64,000 nucleotides of DNA from SZUA-35 sp964351995 (GTDB lineage: Bacteria; Actinomycetota; Acidimicrobiia; Acidimicrobiales; SZUA-35): NCBI GenBank assembly GCA_964351995.1, contig CAYGQE010000009.1, forward strand, positions 1 to 64,000, read 5' to 3'. Both the position numbers and the translations under genes were made by a program. How positions within the stretch are numbered: position 1 is the first letter of the stretch; every line of letters begins with the position of its first letter. Under the pieces are notes generated by a model, which had not been told where the DNA came from, made no database searches, and saw only the letters and a list, made by a program, of their open reading frames with translations. This document shows positions 33,963 to 43,108 of this stretch, piece by piece.

Positions 33963-35621
33963 ATGGACATCTCGCGAGATGCAGTGTGGAACCCCGCGTG
34001 GCCAGAGGCAGTGGAGATCTTCGACACCACCCTGCGCGACGGATCACAGTTCGAGGGCATTGCGCTCACCACCGATGACAAGCTGCGCATCGCTGAGCAG
34101 CTCGATCATCTCGGCGTGCACTACATCGAAGGTGGTTGGCCCGGCTCGAACCCCCGAGACGACGCCTTCTTCCAGCGCGCTGCCGCCGGCGAGCTCGATC
34201 TCGACACGTCGACACTCGTGGCGTTCGGCTCGACTCGTCGGCCCAAAGGCAAGGTTGACGAGGACCAAACACTCGCCAACCTGATCGCAGCACAGACCCC
34301 GATCTGTTGCATCGTGGCAAAGAGCTGGGACTACCACGTGCTCGAGGCGTTGCGCACCACGCTCGATGAAGGCGCTGCGATGATTCGCGACTCGGTCGAG
34401 TACCTGGTGGCGCAGGATCGCCGCGTGTTCGTCGACTTCGAGCACTTCTTCGATGGGTACAAGCGCAACCCCGAGTTCGCCTTGCGGGCGCTCGAGTCAG
34501 CAGCGGTCGCCGGCGCCGAAGTGTTGGTGCTGTGCGACACCAACGGCGGCTCGCTTCCACATGACATCGAAGACACCACCCGGCGAGTCGTCGAGATGTT
34601 CCCCGAGCTCACCGTTGGCATGCACACCCAGAACGACACGGGCTGCGCAACCGCCAATGCCGTGGCTGGGGTGCGCGCGGGTGCCACGCACGTACAGGGC
34701 ACGATCAACGGCTACGGCGAGCGCACCGGCAATTGCGACCTCACCACATTCGTGCCGAACCTCAGCTTGAAGATGGGTATCCGCACCCTGCCTGACGGCG
34801 CCATGGAACGAATGAGCAGTGTGAGTCGTCATGTTGCCGAACTCGTGAACCTGCCGCCGAACGATGCGCTTCCGTATGTCGGCAAGTCGGCGTTTGCTCA
34901 CAAGGCCGGGCTGCACACTTCGGCCATCGCCCGTCGCCCCGACGCTTATGAGCATGTCGATCCGGCGTTGGTCGGCAACGGCACTCGCTTCCTGGTGTCT
35001 GATCTGTCGGGCCGTTCCACTGTCGAGCTCAAAGCCAAAGAGCTCGGCATCGAACTCGAGCCGCAGCAGTTCGCGTCGGTGCTCGCCGAGCTGAAGGCGT
35101 TGGAGAATGCTGGCTATCACTTCGAAGCTGCGGATGCATCGCTCGAGTTGTTGATGCGCCGTTCGACGGGCTGGCGCAACCCGTTCTTCGAGATCGAGTC
35201 GTTCCGTGTCACGGTCGACCATCGTCCTGGTGAGAAGATGGCGCCGGGCATCAACCCACTCGGTCACTATGACGGTGTCGAGACCCAAGCCACGGTCAAG
35301 CTGAACGTGCCGTCGGCTGACGATCCTTCGGTCACCGAACGCATCATCGCCACGGGTGAAGGGAACGGCCCGGTGAACGCATTGGACGCGGCGGTTCGTG
35401 CTGCGGTCGGCGAGCGCTACCCGGCGCTCGAGCGGGTGAAGCTCGTGGACTACAAGGTCCGTATTCTCGACTCGCAGAGCGGCACCGGTGCCGTGACCCG
35501 AGTGCTCATCGATGCCACCAATGGCAACAAGCGTTGGACCACCATTGGGGTGTCAGAGAACATCATCGAAGCTAGCTGGCAAGCGCTCAGCGACACCATC
35601 GTCTATGCCCTTTCGCTGTAA
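33963..35621 (+). CDS. cimA: Citramalate synthase / 2-isopropylmalate synthase-family enzyme
   Basis: 552 residues. HMGL-like catalytic TIM barrel with IFDTTLRDGSQFEGI, HYIEGGWPGSNPRDDAFF, TQNDTGCATANAVAGVRAG and HVQGTINGYGERTGNCDL, and a C-terminal allosteric LeuA-like dimer domain (VLIDATNGNKRWTTIGVSEN). The EGGWPGSNP motif marks the citramalate synthase subfamily, which condenses pyruvate and acetyl-CoA for threonine-independent isoleucine synthesis. LeuBCD encoded nearby could complete the route. Thirteen bases after ilvE. Substrate choice is inferred from subfamily motifs. Confidence 0.85.
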   Translation: MDISRDAVWNPAWPEAVEIFDTTLRDGSQFEGIALTTDDKLRIAEQLDHLGVHYIEGGWPGSNPRDDAFFQRAAAGELDLDTSTLVAFGSTRRPKGKVDEDQTLANLIAAQTPICCIVAKSWDYHVLEALRTTLDEGAAMIRDSVEYLVAQDRRVFVDFEHFFDGYKRNPEFALRALESAAVAGAEVLVLCDTNGGSLPHDIEDTTRRVVEMFPELTVGMHTQNDTGCATANAVAGVRAGATHVQGTINGYGERTGNCDLTTFVPNLSLKMGIRTLPDGAMERMSSVSRHVAELVNLPPNDALPYVGKSAFAHKAGLHTSAIARRPDAYEHVDPALVGNGTRFLVSDLSGRSTVELKAKELGIELEPQQFASVLAELKALENAGYHFEAADASLELLMRRSTGWRNPFFEIESFRVTVDHRPGEKMAPGINPLGHYDGVETQATVKLNVPSADDPSVTERIIATGEGNGPVNALDAAVRAAVGERYPALERVKLVDYKVRILDSQSGTGAVTRVLIDATNGNKRWTTIGVSENIIEASWQALSDTIVYALSL

Positions 35622-35630
35622 CACTGTTCG

Positions 35631-35659
35631 GGAGTTGTGAGCCGGCAGCGAGCAACTCC
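35631..35659 (+). terminator. Weak hairpin after cimA
   Basis: GGAGTTG and CAACTCC pair across a 15-base loop, 10 bases after the cimA stop, without U-tract. The remaining 200 bases to the next gene show no other feature I can support. Confidence 0.4.
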
Positions 35660-35856
35660 GGGAACGACCAAGGCGCTCGCGTCGACTCGTTCACGCTGAC
35701 CCGCATCCTGCTCTCGCGCTGAGCGAGCCTGCTCCGTCGCCTCGCGTGACACGGCCTCCAAACCCCGGGTTTGGGTCCGTCACTATCGATAGCCACAGCC
35801 CCGGGTTGGGGCGGAAACCTGTTTGCGGCAGGCGGTCGTTCGGCAAGACTGTAGAG

Positions 35857-36501
35857 ATGATGTCCGACGATGAACTTCTGCGTGCGGTAGACGAGGCGTT
35901 CGCTGCGGCCCCGTTGGGTCACGTCTCGTGGGCCGACCCGAACCCGGAGCGGACACCAAACGAAGAGGCGTATTCGCGGGTCACCGATCCTGGCCGGTAC
36001 CAGATCCTCCTCGGCAGGTTGGACGGCTGGGTCAAGGCGCTCGAACAGCTTGGGGCTGCGAGGGTCGAGCGTGATGTTTCGGCCGAATGGGCGGAGCGAG
36101 TGGGAGGGCGGCCGTGGAGGGCCGACCGGGTGGTGCCTCTCAGAGACGGAACTTTGCCGATCATCGTGGGTCGTCAGTCGTACGAAGACGTGTTGGATAC
36201 TGGCGTCGTTCTCGGCTGTGGCGATCCCGTCATCGAGATCGAGCGATTTCCCGATTGCGGTTGTGATGCCTGCGACTCAGGTTCACAAGACCTGCTGGAC
36301 CACCTGGACAGATATCTCTTGAGCATCGTCACGGGGCAGTTCCGACTTCTCCATCGTCGAAGCCAGATCGTGGTGACGCTCGCTGATGGACGCAGCGGGG
36401 CGAGAGGTCTGCCGGAGAGGCTGAACATGAAAGATGTCCTCGCCGACTCGACGGGCTTTCAGGAACACACCGGCCCGGCCTGGCTTCCCCCGTTTCGCTG
36501 A
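35857..36501 (+). CDS. DUF6226-like conserved actinobacterial protein
   Basis: 214 residues, cytosolic. Distinct features are SRVTDPGRYQILLGRLDGWV, a Cys cluster FPDCGCDACDSGSQDLLDHLD that may bind metal, and the end AWLPPFR. The pattern matches the uncharacterised DUF6226 family as I recall it. ATGATG tandem start at 35857/35860; AAGACT lies six bases upstream, suggesting leaderless initiation. Confidence 0.75.
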   Translation: MMSDDELLRAVDEAFAAAPLGHVSWADPNPERTPNEEAYSRVTDPGRYQILLGRLDGWVKALEQLGAARVERDVSAEWAERVGGRPWRADRVVPLRDGTLPIIVGRQSYEDVLDTGVVLGCGDPVIEIERFPDCGCDACDSGSQDLLDHLDRYLLSIVTGQFRLLHRRSQIVVTLADGRSGARGLPERLNMKDVLADSTGFQEHTGPAWLPPFR

Positions 36502-36604
36502 TACCCAAATCGGCGACTGCCACTATCGATTCGGTACGGCGCAAACGTCGGGTTTACGGCATACGGATTCGTGGGTCACAGCCTCCGGCTTGAAGTTCAG
36601 GAAG

Positions 36605-38314
36605 CTACTTCTTGCGCTTTTGGATGTTGGCCCACTCGTCGCGAAGGCCGACGGTGCGGTGGAAAACCGATGCATCATCGAGGTCGGCCGCGAAGTAGCC
36701 GAGCCGCTCGAACTGGACGACGTCACCGACCGCCACGGCGCCGAGAGCGGGCTCGGCCTTGGCCGCGGTGGTCTGTCGAGCGTCAGCATTGAGTGAGTCG
36801 AGCGGGTCGGCCCCGTCGGCGCCGGGGTACGCCTCGGTGAACAGCCGGTCATAGCGATGCACCGTCAGGTCGACAGCGTGCGGCCGCGACACCCAATGCA
36901 TGGTCGACTTCACCTTGCGACCGTCGGGAGCATTGCCGCCCTTGGTCTCGGGATCGTAGGTGGCAAGCACCTCGATGACATTTCCATCATCGTCGGCGAC
37001 CGCGTCGGTCGCGGTGACGAAGAAGGCGTTGCGCAAACGAACCTCGCGACCGGGGGTGAGCCGGAAGTACTTGGGCGGTGGCTCGAGACGGAAGTCGTCC
37101 TGCTCGATCCAAAGTTCGCCGCTGAAGGGCACCGAGCGGGTGCCGGCATCAGGGTTTTCCGGATTGTTCACCACGTCCATCCACTCGACCTCACCCTCGG
37201 GCCAGTTGGTGATCGTGAGCTTGAGCGGCTCGACGACGGCCATGCGGCGCAATGCGTTGGTGTTGTGATGCGTACGGACGAACGACTCGAGCAATTCGAT
37301 GTCGACGACCGAATTGGCCTTGGACACCGAGATCTTGTCGGTGAAGGCCTTGAGCGCGGCGGCCGGATAGCCACGGCGTCGGAGCCCGCGAACGGTGGGC
37401 ATGCGGGCATCGTCCCAGCCGTCGACGTGGCCCTCTTCGACCAACGTGCGCAGGATGCGCTTCGACAACACCGTGTGGGTGATGTTGAGCCGAGCGAACT
37501 CGGTCTGCTCGGGGCGATCGCCGGGAAGCTCGAGTTGATCGAGGCACCAGTCGTAGAGCGCCCGGTGATCGGTGAATTCCAGCGTGCAGATGGAGTGGGT
37601 CACACCTTCGATCGCGTCGGACTGACCGTGGGCCCAGTCATACGTCGGGTAGATGACCCACTGATCGTGGGTGCGGTGATGGGGCACCCGACGAATGCGG
37701 TAGAGCACAGGATCGCGCAGCCACATGTTGTCGGCTTGCATGTCGATCTTGGCTCGCAGAACCTTTTCACTGTCGTCGAACGCACCGTCGCGCATTTGAC
37801 GGAAGAGCCCGAGATTCTCCTCGACGCTTCGATCGCGGTGAGGGCTCTCGATGCCGGGTTGGCCAAAGCCGCCGCGCTGCTCGGAGATGGTTTCGGCATC
37901 CTGATCGTCGACGTAGGCAAGGCCAGCGTTGATCAGGTCTTCAGCCCAGCGGTAGATCTGCTCGAAGTAGTCCGAAGCGAACTTCGGCTCGCCCGTTGGC
38001 TTGACGCCAAGCCATTCGAGGTCTTCCTGAATGGCTTGGACGTAGGAGATGTCCTCCGTCGCTGGGTTCGTGTCATCGAAGCGGAGGAAACACTGGCCGC
38101 CGAAGTCCTCAGCGATGCCGAAGTTGAGGTAGATCGACTTCGCGTGCCCGATGTGGAGGAAGCCGTTGGGCTCTGGCGGGAACCGCGTCTGCACTCGTCC
38201 GCCGTAGCGGCCAGCCTCGATGTCGGCCTTGACCTTTTCACGAACGAAATCGAGCGAACCTTGGTCGCCGTCGACAGCGCGGTCGTCAGCACTGGGTGCG
38301 GTGGTGTCAGACAT
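36605..38314 (-). CDS. glnS: Glutaminyl-tRNA synthetase
   Basis: 569 residues, class I synthetase that charges tRNA-Gln directly. ATP-site motifs HIGH (54-57, in GFLHIGHAKS) and VLSKR in THTVLSKRILRTL; also RFPPEPNG, DDTNPATED, YDWAHGQSDAIEGVTHSICT and the beta-barrel anticodon-binding domain (about 345-550). The length fits bacterial GlnRS. ATG 38314 is six bases after TAGCGT (leaderless). Many actinobacteria lack GlnRS and use Glu-tRNA-Gln amidation, so its presence here is notable; a cognate tRNA-Gln(CUG) lies at 42948. Confidence 0.96.
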   Translation of the reverse strand: MSDTTAPSADDRAVDGDQGSLDFVREKVKADIEAGRYGGRVQTRFPPEPNGFLHIGHAKSIYLNFGIAEDFGGQCFLRFDDTNPATEDISYVQAIQEDLEWLGVKPTGEPKFASDYFEQIYRWAEDLINAGLAYVDDQDAETISEQRGGFGQPGIESPHRDRSVEENLGLFRQMRDGAFDDSEKVLRAKIDMQADNMWLRDPVLYRIRRVPHHRTHDQWVIYPTYDWAHGQSDAIEGVTHSICTLEFTDHRALYDWCLDQLELPGDRPEQTEFARLNITHTVLSKRILRTLVEEGHVDGWDDARMPTVRGLRRRGYPAAALKAFTDKISVSKANSVVDIELLESFVRTHHNTNALRRMAVVEPLKLTITNWPEGEVEWMDVVNNPENPDAGTRSVPFSGELWIEQDDFRLEPPPKYFRLTPGREVRLRNAFFVTATDAVADDDGNVIEVLATYDPETKGGNAPDGRKVKSTMHWVSRPHAVDLTVHRYDRLFTEAYPGADGADPLDSLNADARQTTAAKAEPALGAVAVGDVVQFERLGYFAADLDDASVFHRTVGLRDEWANIQKRKK

Positions 38315-38378
38315 CGGGTCACGCTATCGCTGCGCTTACATGGCTGTCTCTGTACGCAAGCGGTGGCACCATGGCGTC

Positions 38379-38867
38379 ATGACCGATGAAAAGCCTGCTG
38401 GCCCGCCGATGCACGAGGTCGTTGCCCACCTGTCATTTTTGCTCGGCCATTGGGTCGGCAAAGGCAGCGGCCACTACCCGACCATCGACGACTTCGTCTA
38501 CGGGGAGCAGGTGTGGTTCGAACACGTCGGCAAACCGTTTTTGTCCTACCGGCAGGGAACCAAAGACGCCTCGACCGGTCTCCCATTGCATGCCGAGGCC
38601 GGCTACCTCCGTCCGGTCGGAGCGTCGGGTGTCGAGCTCGTGCTGGTGCAACCGAGCGGCATCGTCGAGCTGCACGAGGGCGAGGTCGATGGCATGTCGA
38701 TTCGCTTGCGGTCGACGTCGGTGCTGACCACGGCAACGGCGAAGGACGTGGCAGCGGTCGAGCGTTCGATCGACGTGGTCGACGGGCAACTCAGCTACGA
38801 CGTGTCGATGGCGGCCGTTGGTCTCGAACTGCAGCACCATTTGTCGGCGACGCTCACCCGGCAGTAG
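38379..38867 (+). CDS. Nitrobindin-like heme protein (peroxynitrite isomerase family)
   Basis: 162 residues, FABP-like beta-barrel. The family signature GxWxGxG is seen in LLGHWVGKGSGHYPTI, with FVYGEQVWFEHVGKPFLSY and the C-terminal heme-ligand histidine region LELQHHLSATLTR. The family holds ferric heme and isomerises peroxynitrite to nitrate. ATG 38379, six bases after CACCAT. The kinase-like gene begins four bases later. Confidence 0.88.
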   Translation: MTDEKPAGPPMHEVVAHLSFLLGHWVGKGSGHYPTIDDFVYGEQVWFEHVGKPFLSYRQGTKDASTGLPLHAEAGYLRPVGASGVELVLVQPSGIVELHEGEVDGMSIRLRSTSVLTTATAKDVAAVERSIDVVDGQLSYDVSMAAVGLELQHHLSATLTRQ

Positions 38868-38870
38868 GCG

Positions 38871-39779
38871 GTGGCTCCTGTCCGAGTTGAACGGGCCGTT
38901 GCGGAGCAACTGGCGCAGCAGGAGTGCGGGTGGTCAGACACTGGCGGTGAACTGATCGAGATGGCGACCGGCTTTGGGAACCACAATTGGCGCGTGCCCC
39001 TGGGCAGCGGCGCTGTGCTGCTCAAGATCGGGCCAGTATCTTCCGCGAGCAAGTGGGCAGGAGCGCAGATCGGGTTGGACCGAGCTCGAGTCGCTGGCGT
39101 GCCGGTGCCGCAGGTGCGGTCGACTCGAATCGTCGGCGAACACGTGGTGCGAACCCTCGACTGGGTCGCCGGAACGCCAGCGCTGACGTTGACCGGTGAT
39201 GCTCCAGCCCAAGCACGGTTGGGCGCGGAACTCGGTACAGCCGTTGCTCGGCTCCACGCGGTCGAGGTGGATGGATTCAGCTCTCGCCTCGATGGCTCGT
39301 CGGCGGTGTTCTCGACGTGGAATGCCTATGTGAATGACCGTCTCGCCGCCATCGACCATCGGGCACAGGCCAACAACGCGCCGGAGTCAGTGCTGCGACG
39401 CCGGGCGGCCGAAGTGATCGAGTCGCTGGCAGCGTCAGTGGCCGGCGACTGCCCACCGGTCGTGTGTCACCGTGACCTGCACCCTGGCAACGTCATCGTT
39501 GAACCCGATGGATCGTTGGCTGGCATCACCGACTGGGACATGGCCGTGGCGTGGGACGCCGCCGGCGAGTGGTTCAAGCTCGAGCTGTTTTTCTTCGACC
39601 GACTACCTCACGCACGGAACACCTTCGAAGCGGCCTACGTAGCGAACGCGCCAGCCGTTGGCCTCGAACGACGGCGACTCGTGCTGCTCATGGAGAGCCT
39701 CAACCTCGTCGCCAACGCCGGTGTTTTCGCACCGGACTTCGTCAGCTTCGGCGTCGAACAACTCGAGCGCTTGGCTTGA
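38871..39779 (+). CDS. Aminoglycoside phosphotransferase-family kinase
   Basis: 302 residues, APH/choline-kinase fold. The N-lobe has ATGFGNHNWRV and the lysine in AVLLKIGP; the catalytic loop is VVCHRDLHPGNVIVEPDG and the metal site ITDWDMAVAWDAAGEW. It phosphorylates a small alcohol; the substrate is unknown and antibiotic resistance should not be assumed. GTG 38871 directly follows the nitrobindin-like gene. Confidence 0.85.
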   Translation: MAPVRVERAVAEQLAQQECGWSDTGGELIEMATGFGNHNWRVPLGSGAVLLKIGPVSSASKWAGAQIGLDRARVAGVPVPQVRSTRIVGEHVVRTLDWVAGTPALTLTGDAPAQARLGAELGTAVARLHAVEVDGFSSRLDGSSAVFSTWNAYVNDRLAAIDHRAQANNAPESVLRRRAAEVIESLAASVAGDCPPVVCHRDLHPGNVIVEPDGSLAGITDWDMAVAWDAAGEWFKLELFFFDRLPHARNTFEAAYVANAPAVGLERRRLVLLMESLNLVANAGVFAPDFVSFGVEQLERLA

Positions 39780-39783
39780 CTCG

Positions 39784-40254
39784 TCAGTTCCCCGGTTGCC
39801 AAACCATCAGCACGAGGGCGACCACGATCAGGAGTTGGGTGAGGCCATCGCCGAGGGCGAGCTTCTTGGCGAGGCTGAGCACCTCGGGATCATCGGCCAT
39901 GCGGGTCGCAGCGTTCATGCCTTCCGCCTTTTCCTTCAAGGAACGGACTGCCGGCTTGACCATGCCGTGGGCCAGCCCGACCATTGCGAACCACACGACG
40001 AAGGAGGCAGAGATCCAGGGAGCGCCGAAGCTGATCTCGCCGTCGCTCAGGGCGACAAGCGCAATGCCGAGAGCGAAGACGCCGTAGATCGCGTAGTGGG
40101 CGAGGTTGGTGACCATCTGCGTCGTGGTGAGAAGCACCCTGGCATCGCCGGCGTTCCCGCCGAATGCCTTTGCGTTGTAGGCGCTGTGAGCGATGATGCC
40201 GCCGAAGCCGACGATCGAAGCAGCAATGTGGAGGAGAAGGACAATCTCATACAT
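39784..40254 (-). CDS. DUF2269-type four-helix membrane protein
   Basis: 156 residues with four hydrophobic helices: MYEIVLLLHIAASIVGFGG, NLAHYAIYGVFALGIALVAL, WISASFVVWFAMVGLAHGMV and LTQLLIVVALVLMVW. His in the first helix (LLLHI) and a conserved WI-S block fit the DUF2269/copper-resistance-like membrane family. ATG 40254 is seven bases after TAGCGT, the minus-strand half of an overlapping divergent promoter. Confidence 0.78.
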   Translation of the reverse strand: MYEIVLLLHIAASIVGFGGIIAHSAYNAKAFGGNAGDARVLLTTTQMVTNLAHYAIYGVFALGIALVALSDGEISFGAPWISASFVVWFAMVGLAHGMVKPAVRSLKEKAEGMNAATRMADDPEVLSLAKKLALGDGLTQLLIVVALVLMVWQPGN

Positions 40255-40261
40255 CTCCGAG

Positions 40262-40271
40262 ACGCTAGTCT
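40262..40271. promoter_or_regulatory. Overlapping divergent -10 elements
   Basis: ACGCTAGTCT reads TAGTCT on the plus strand (40266-40271) and TAGCGT on the minus strand (40262-40267). The hexamers share the central TA. Six bases lead to GTG 40278 and seven to the minus-strand ATG 40254, so both transcripts would be leaderless and the two promoters cannot be occupied together. Confidence 0.65.
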
Positions 40272-40277
40272 CCTGAC

Positions 40278-40796
40278 GTGGCTGCTCCTGACTATGTGCC
40301 AACAGACCCGACGGAAAAAGTACGAAAGTACTCATCGCCGCCGCGACGCGGCGATTCTTGGGTCGCTGATCGGCCGGGCGACATTGGCGGGCCGCAGCCA
40401 ACAGGCACACGCCTCGGTGTGCAAGGCCCCGACCAGGGCTATGCCCTCACGCTCGTCAAGTTGTTCAACGACCGCCTGCATCTTGGTGCGGTCAACCACG
40501 ATGATGCCGTTGCCGGTTGTGTCTCGATTGCCATGAAGCGGTCCGCTCTGTTCGGGCGGGGCCCGGTCGTGCATGACCTCACCGCAGCGTTCACGCTGTT
40601 CGGGTTTCTCGACGAGAACCCAGCGGAAGATCTCGTTGCCCTTCGCGAATCACTGCTCGCTCAGGTTCATTCTCATCATCACTACCGCGAGCTGCGGGCG
40701 GTGGCCGACCTCGTACCCGATGCGGCATTGCATCGGCCACACACCGCCATCGAGACTGACTACCGCAGCGACTGGAAGAACAACCTCGCCGTCTGA
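40278..40796 (+). CDS. Conserved protein of unknown function
   Basis: 172 residues, soluble. Notable parts: a polar N-terminus (DPTEKVRKYSSPPRRGDSWV), a central ALTLVKLFNDRLHLGAVNHD, and the C-terminal EDLVALRESLLAQVHSHHHY followed by DYRSDWKNNLAV. The conserved look, codon use and leaderless GTG start support a real gene; the C-terminal part is predicted helical with a His cluster. I do not recognise the family. gltX follows 77 bases downstream. Confidence 0.75.
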   Translation: MAAPDYVPTDPTEKVRKYSSPPRRGDSWVADRPGDIGGPQPTGTRLGVQGPDQGYALTLVKLFNDRLHLGAVNHDDAVAGCVSIAMKRSALFGRGPVVHDLTAAFTLFGFLDENPAEDLVALRESLLAQVHSHHHYRELRAVADLVPDAALHRPHTAIETDYRSDWKNNLAV

Positions 40797-40873
40797 CGGT
40801 GGCTCGTGGTCCAGGCGGCATCGTTCCGCGCCGCCGCACTCCGTCGCTTCTTCGGCGCCAGTAGCATCGCCGG

Positions 40874-42235
40874 GTGACTGCTGTTCGCGTTCGTTTCTCC
40901 CCCGCACCCACCGGGTATCTCCACGTCGGAAGCGCCCGCTCGGCGCTGTTCAACTGGATGTACGCCCGCCACACCGGCGGCACGATGATTCTGCGGGTCG
41001 AAGACACCGATGCCGACCGAAGCCGTCCCGAACTCATCCAGGCGATCTACGACAGCCTCGGCTGGCTCGGCATTGATTGGGACGAGGAGTATCGCCAGGC
41101 CGACCGCTTCGATCTCTATCGAGCGGCGGCGCAGAAGCTTCTCGACCAGGGCCGTGCCTACCGCTGTGACTGCTCGCAAGACGCAGTCAAGGAGCGTCTT
41201 GCCGACCACAGCGGCAATGCTGGATACGACAGCTTCTGCCGCGATCGCAACGTGCAACCCGGTGAGGGCGTCGTGGTGCGTTTCCGCACTCCTGATGAGG
41301 GCGTGACCGGCTGGGATGACCTCATTCGGGGTCGAGTCGAATTCGACAATGCCGTGCTCGAAGACTTCGTGATCGTTCGGTCGAGTGGCGTTCCGCTCTT
41401 CCACGTTGCCAATGCCTACGACGATCTCGACATGGGCATCACCCACGTCGTCCGAGGCGAGGATCTCGTCAACACCACGCCCCGCGTACTTCTGCTGCGT
41501 GCGGCCATGGGCGCGACCGATCAGCCGTTGTTCGCCCACCTCCCGCTCATTGTCGACGAGAAGCGTCGGAAGCTGTCGAAGCGTCGTGACTCGGTGGCTG
41601 TTGGCGACTTCAAGGCGAAGGGTTTCCTCGCCGACGCCATGCGCAACTACCTGCTCACGCTGGGCTGGGGACCGAAAGACGGTGAAGAGATCCGTCCCAC
41701 GAGCGAGTTCGTTGAAGTGTTCGACCTTGCCGACGTCAACAAGGCGCCCGCCTTCTTCGACGTCAAGAAGCTGGAGCATTTCCAGAAGGAGTACCTTCGG
41801 CAGCTGTCGGTCGATGCGTTCATCGAGTGGGCCGCACCGAGCGTCGGACACATCGATGCCGATTTGTTCCGTCGCTTCGCACCCGAGATCCAGGGCCGCG
41901 TCACCTACCCCGAAGATGCACCGGCCTTCCTCGACTGGATCATCGGTGACGCACCCGAGCCTTCGGACAAAGACTGGAAGAAAGTGATGGGCAAGGACGG
42001 CGTTGCTGCAGTCCTCGATGCCGTCATCGAGCGATGCGAGACGTGCGACTGGACACCGGCATCTCTCGAAACCGTCGTCTTTGGTGTTGGCGAGGAGCTC
42101 AACACCAAGACGCAGCTGCCGGTGCGGCTCGCGATCACGGGCAGCCGGTCTGGCTTGCCCCTGTTCGAACCGATGGCCGAGCTCGATCGTTCGGTTGCTC
42201 TCAGCCGCCTGCGCTCGGCCAGATCGAAGATCTGA
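40874..42235 (+). CDS. gltX: Glutamyl-tRNA synthetase
   Basis: 453 residues, class I synthetase. HIGH-equivalent LHVGSARSALFNW after RFSPAPTGY, RVEDTDADRS, GITHVVRGEDLVNTTPR and KLSKR in EKRRKLSKRRDSVAV, then a helical anticodon-binding domain. GTG 40874 is six bases after TAGCAT (40862-40867), a clear leaderless start. With GlnRS present in the window, strict glutamate charging of tRNA-Glu is expected. A tRNA-Glu gene lies about 870 bases downstream. Confidence 0.95.
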   Translation: MTAVRVRFSPAPTGYLHVGSARSALFNWMYARHTGGTMILRVEDTDADRSRPELIQAIYDSLGWLGIDWDEEYRQADRFDLYRAAAQKLLDQGRAYRCDCSQDAVKERLADHSGNAGYDSFCRDRNVQPGEGVVVRFRTPDEGVTGWDDLIRGRVEFDNAVLEDFVIVRSSGVPLFHVANAYDDLDMGITHVVRGEDLVNTTPRVLLLRAAMGATDQPLFAHLPLIVDEKRRKLSKRRDSVAVGDFKAKGFLADAMRNYLLTLGWGPKDGEEIRPTSEFVEVFDLADVNKAPAFFDVKKLEHFQKEYLRQLSVDAFIEWAAPSVGHIDADLFRRFAPEIQGRVTYPEDAPAFLDWIIGDAPEPSDKDWKKVMGKDGVAAVLDAVIERCETCDWTPASLETVVFGVGEELNTKTQLPVRLAITGSRSGLPLFEPMAELDRSVALSRLRSARSKI

Positions 42236-42238
42236 CCG

Positions 42239-42895
42239 GTGGGCCGGCGCTTTGCATCGAGCGAGCCTGCTCCGGTCTCGACGCCGAGCAAGCGCCCGCA
42301 CGTACTGCGACGCCTGTTGGCATTCACGGTCTTTGTTGGATTGGCCTACCTGTCGGTGACCTTCATGCAGGTGTGGTGGGCCAGCCGAGCTGAATCGGCA
42401 GCGACCTTCGATGCGCGAGCAGCAGTGGTTCTCGGGGCCGCCCAATACAACGGGACTCCATCGCCGGTGTTGCGAGGACGGCTCGATCACGCCGCTGCGC
42501 TGTACCTCAACGACACCGTCGACATCATCGTCGTCACCGGTGGTGGGCAGGAAGCGGACATCACCACCGAGGCGAAGGCGGCCTACGACTACTTGCGCAC
42601 GAATGTCGGGATCTCCGATGATCGGCTGCGGCTCGAGGTCGATGGAACGTCGACGTTCGAGCAGCTGGCGGCGACCGCACGATTTCTCGACTCTGAGGGC
42701 ATTTCAGAAGTCGTCATCGTCACCGATCCCTACCACGCACGCCGAGCGCAGCTCGTCGCAGAAGAAGTCGGAATGGATGCCACGGTGTCGGTCACGCCGA
42801 GCGCAGCCCCACTGCGAAGACTCGTGAGGGAGACCGGCGCCGTGGCTGTGGGTCAGATCATCAGCTTTCGTCGCCTCGAGCGGTTCGCGAGCTGA
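42239..42895 (+). CDS. YdcF/SanA-family (DUF218) membrane-anchored protein
   Basis: 218 residues. An N-terminal membrane segment (LLAFTVFVGLAYLSVTFMQV) anchors a DUF218 domain: AAVVLGAAQYNGTPSPVLRGRLDHAA, IIVVTGGGQEADITTEA, TSTFEQLAATARFL and VTDPYHARRAQLVAEE. Family members act in envelope or vancomycin-sensitivity functions. The GTG start lies three bases after gltX, so it is co-transcribed. Confidence 0.87.
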   Translation: MGRRFASSEPAPVSTPSKRPHVLRRLLAFTVFVGLAYLSVTFMQVWWASRAESAATFDARAAVVLGAAQYNGTPSPVLRGRLDHAAALYLNDTVDIIVVTGGGQEADITTEAKAAYDYLRTNVGISDDRLRLEVDGTSTFEQLAATARFLDSEGISEVVIVTDPYHARRAQLVAEEVGMDATVSVTPSAAPLRRLVRETGAVAVGQIISFRRLERFAS

Positions 42896-42947
42896 AGAAT
42901 TCGGGTGTGGCAGTGCCACTGAGGCATGTACGCTGTCGGCTCCACCT

Positions 42948-43019
42948 TCGGGGGTGGTGTAATCGGTAACACAACTGGTTCTGGTCCAGTCATTGGGGGT
43001 TCGAGTCCTCCCCTCCGAA
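42948..43019 (+). tRNA. tRNA-Gln (anticodon CUG)
   Basis: Cloverleaf traced by hand: acceptor TCGGGGG / CCTCCGA (one G-U), D stem GTGT / ACAC, anticodon stem ACTGG / CCAGT around loop TTCTGGT (anticodon CTG at 42981-42983), T stem GGGGG / CCTCC with loop TTCGAGT, discriminator A. CCA is not encoded. Confidence 0.93.
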
Positions 43020-43108
43020 CAAACGATCGAGTTCGGGATTCGTCCCGCTACGCTCTCGGTCGCTTCGTCACCACCGACGTTTTGACGTCAGTGCGGTGGC
43101 GCTGTCCT

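Noticed and set aside
36857..38389. 510-codon frame opposite glnS
   Set aside because: Antisense shadow of a well-conserved GlnRS, with no recognisable domains.
38871..39779. Aminoglycoside resistance gene
   Set aside because: Only the general APH/choline-kinase fold is visible. Housekeeping-like context and absence of mobile DNA nearby argue against a resistance role.
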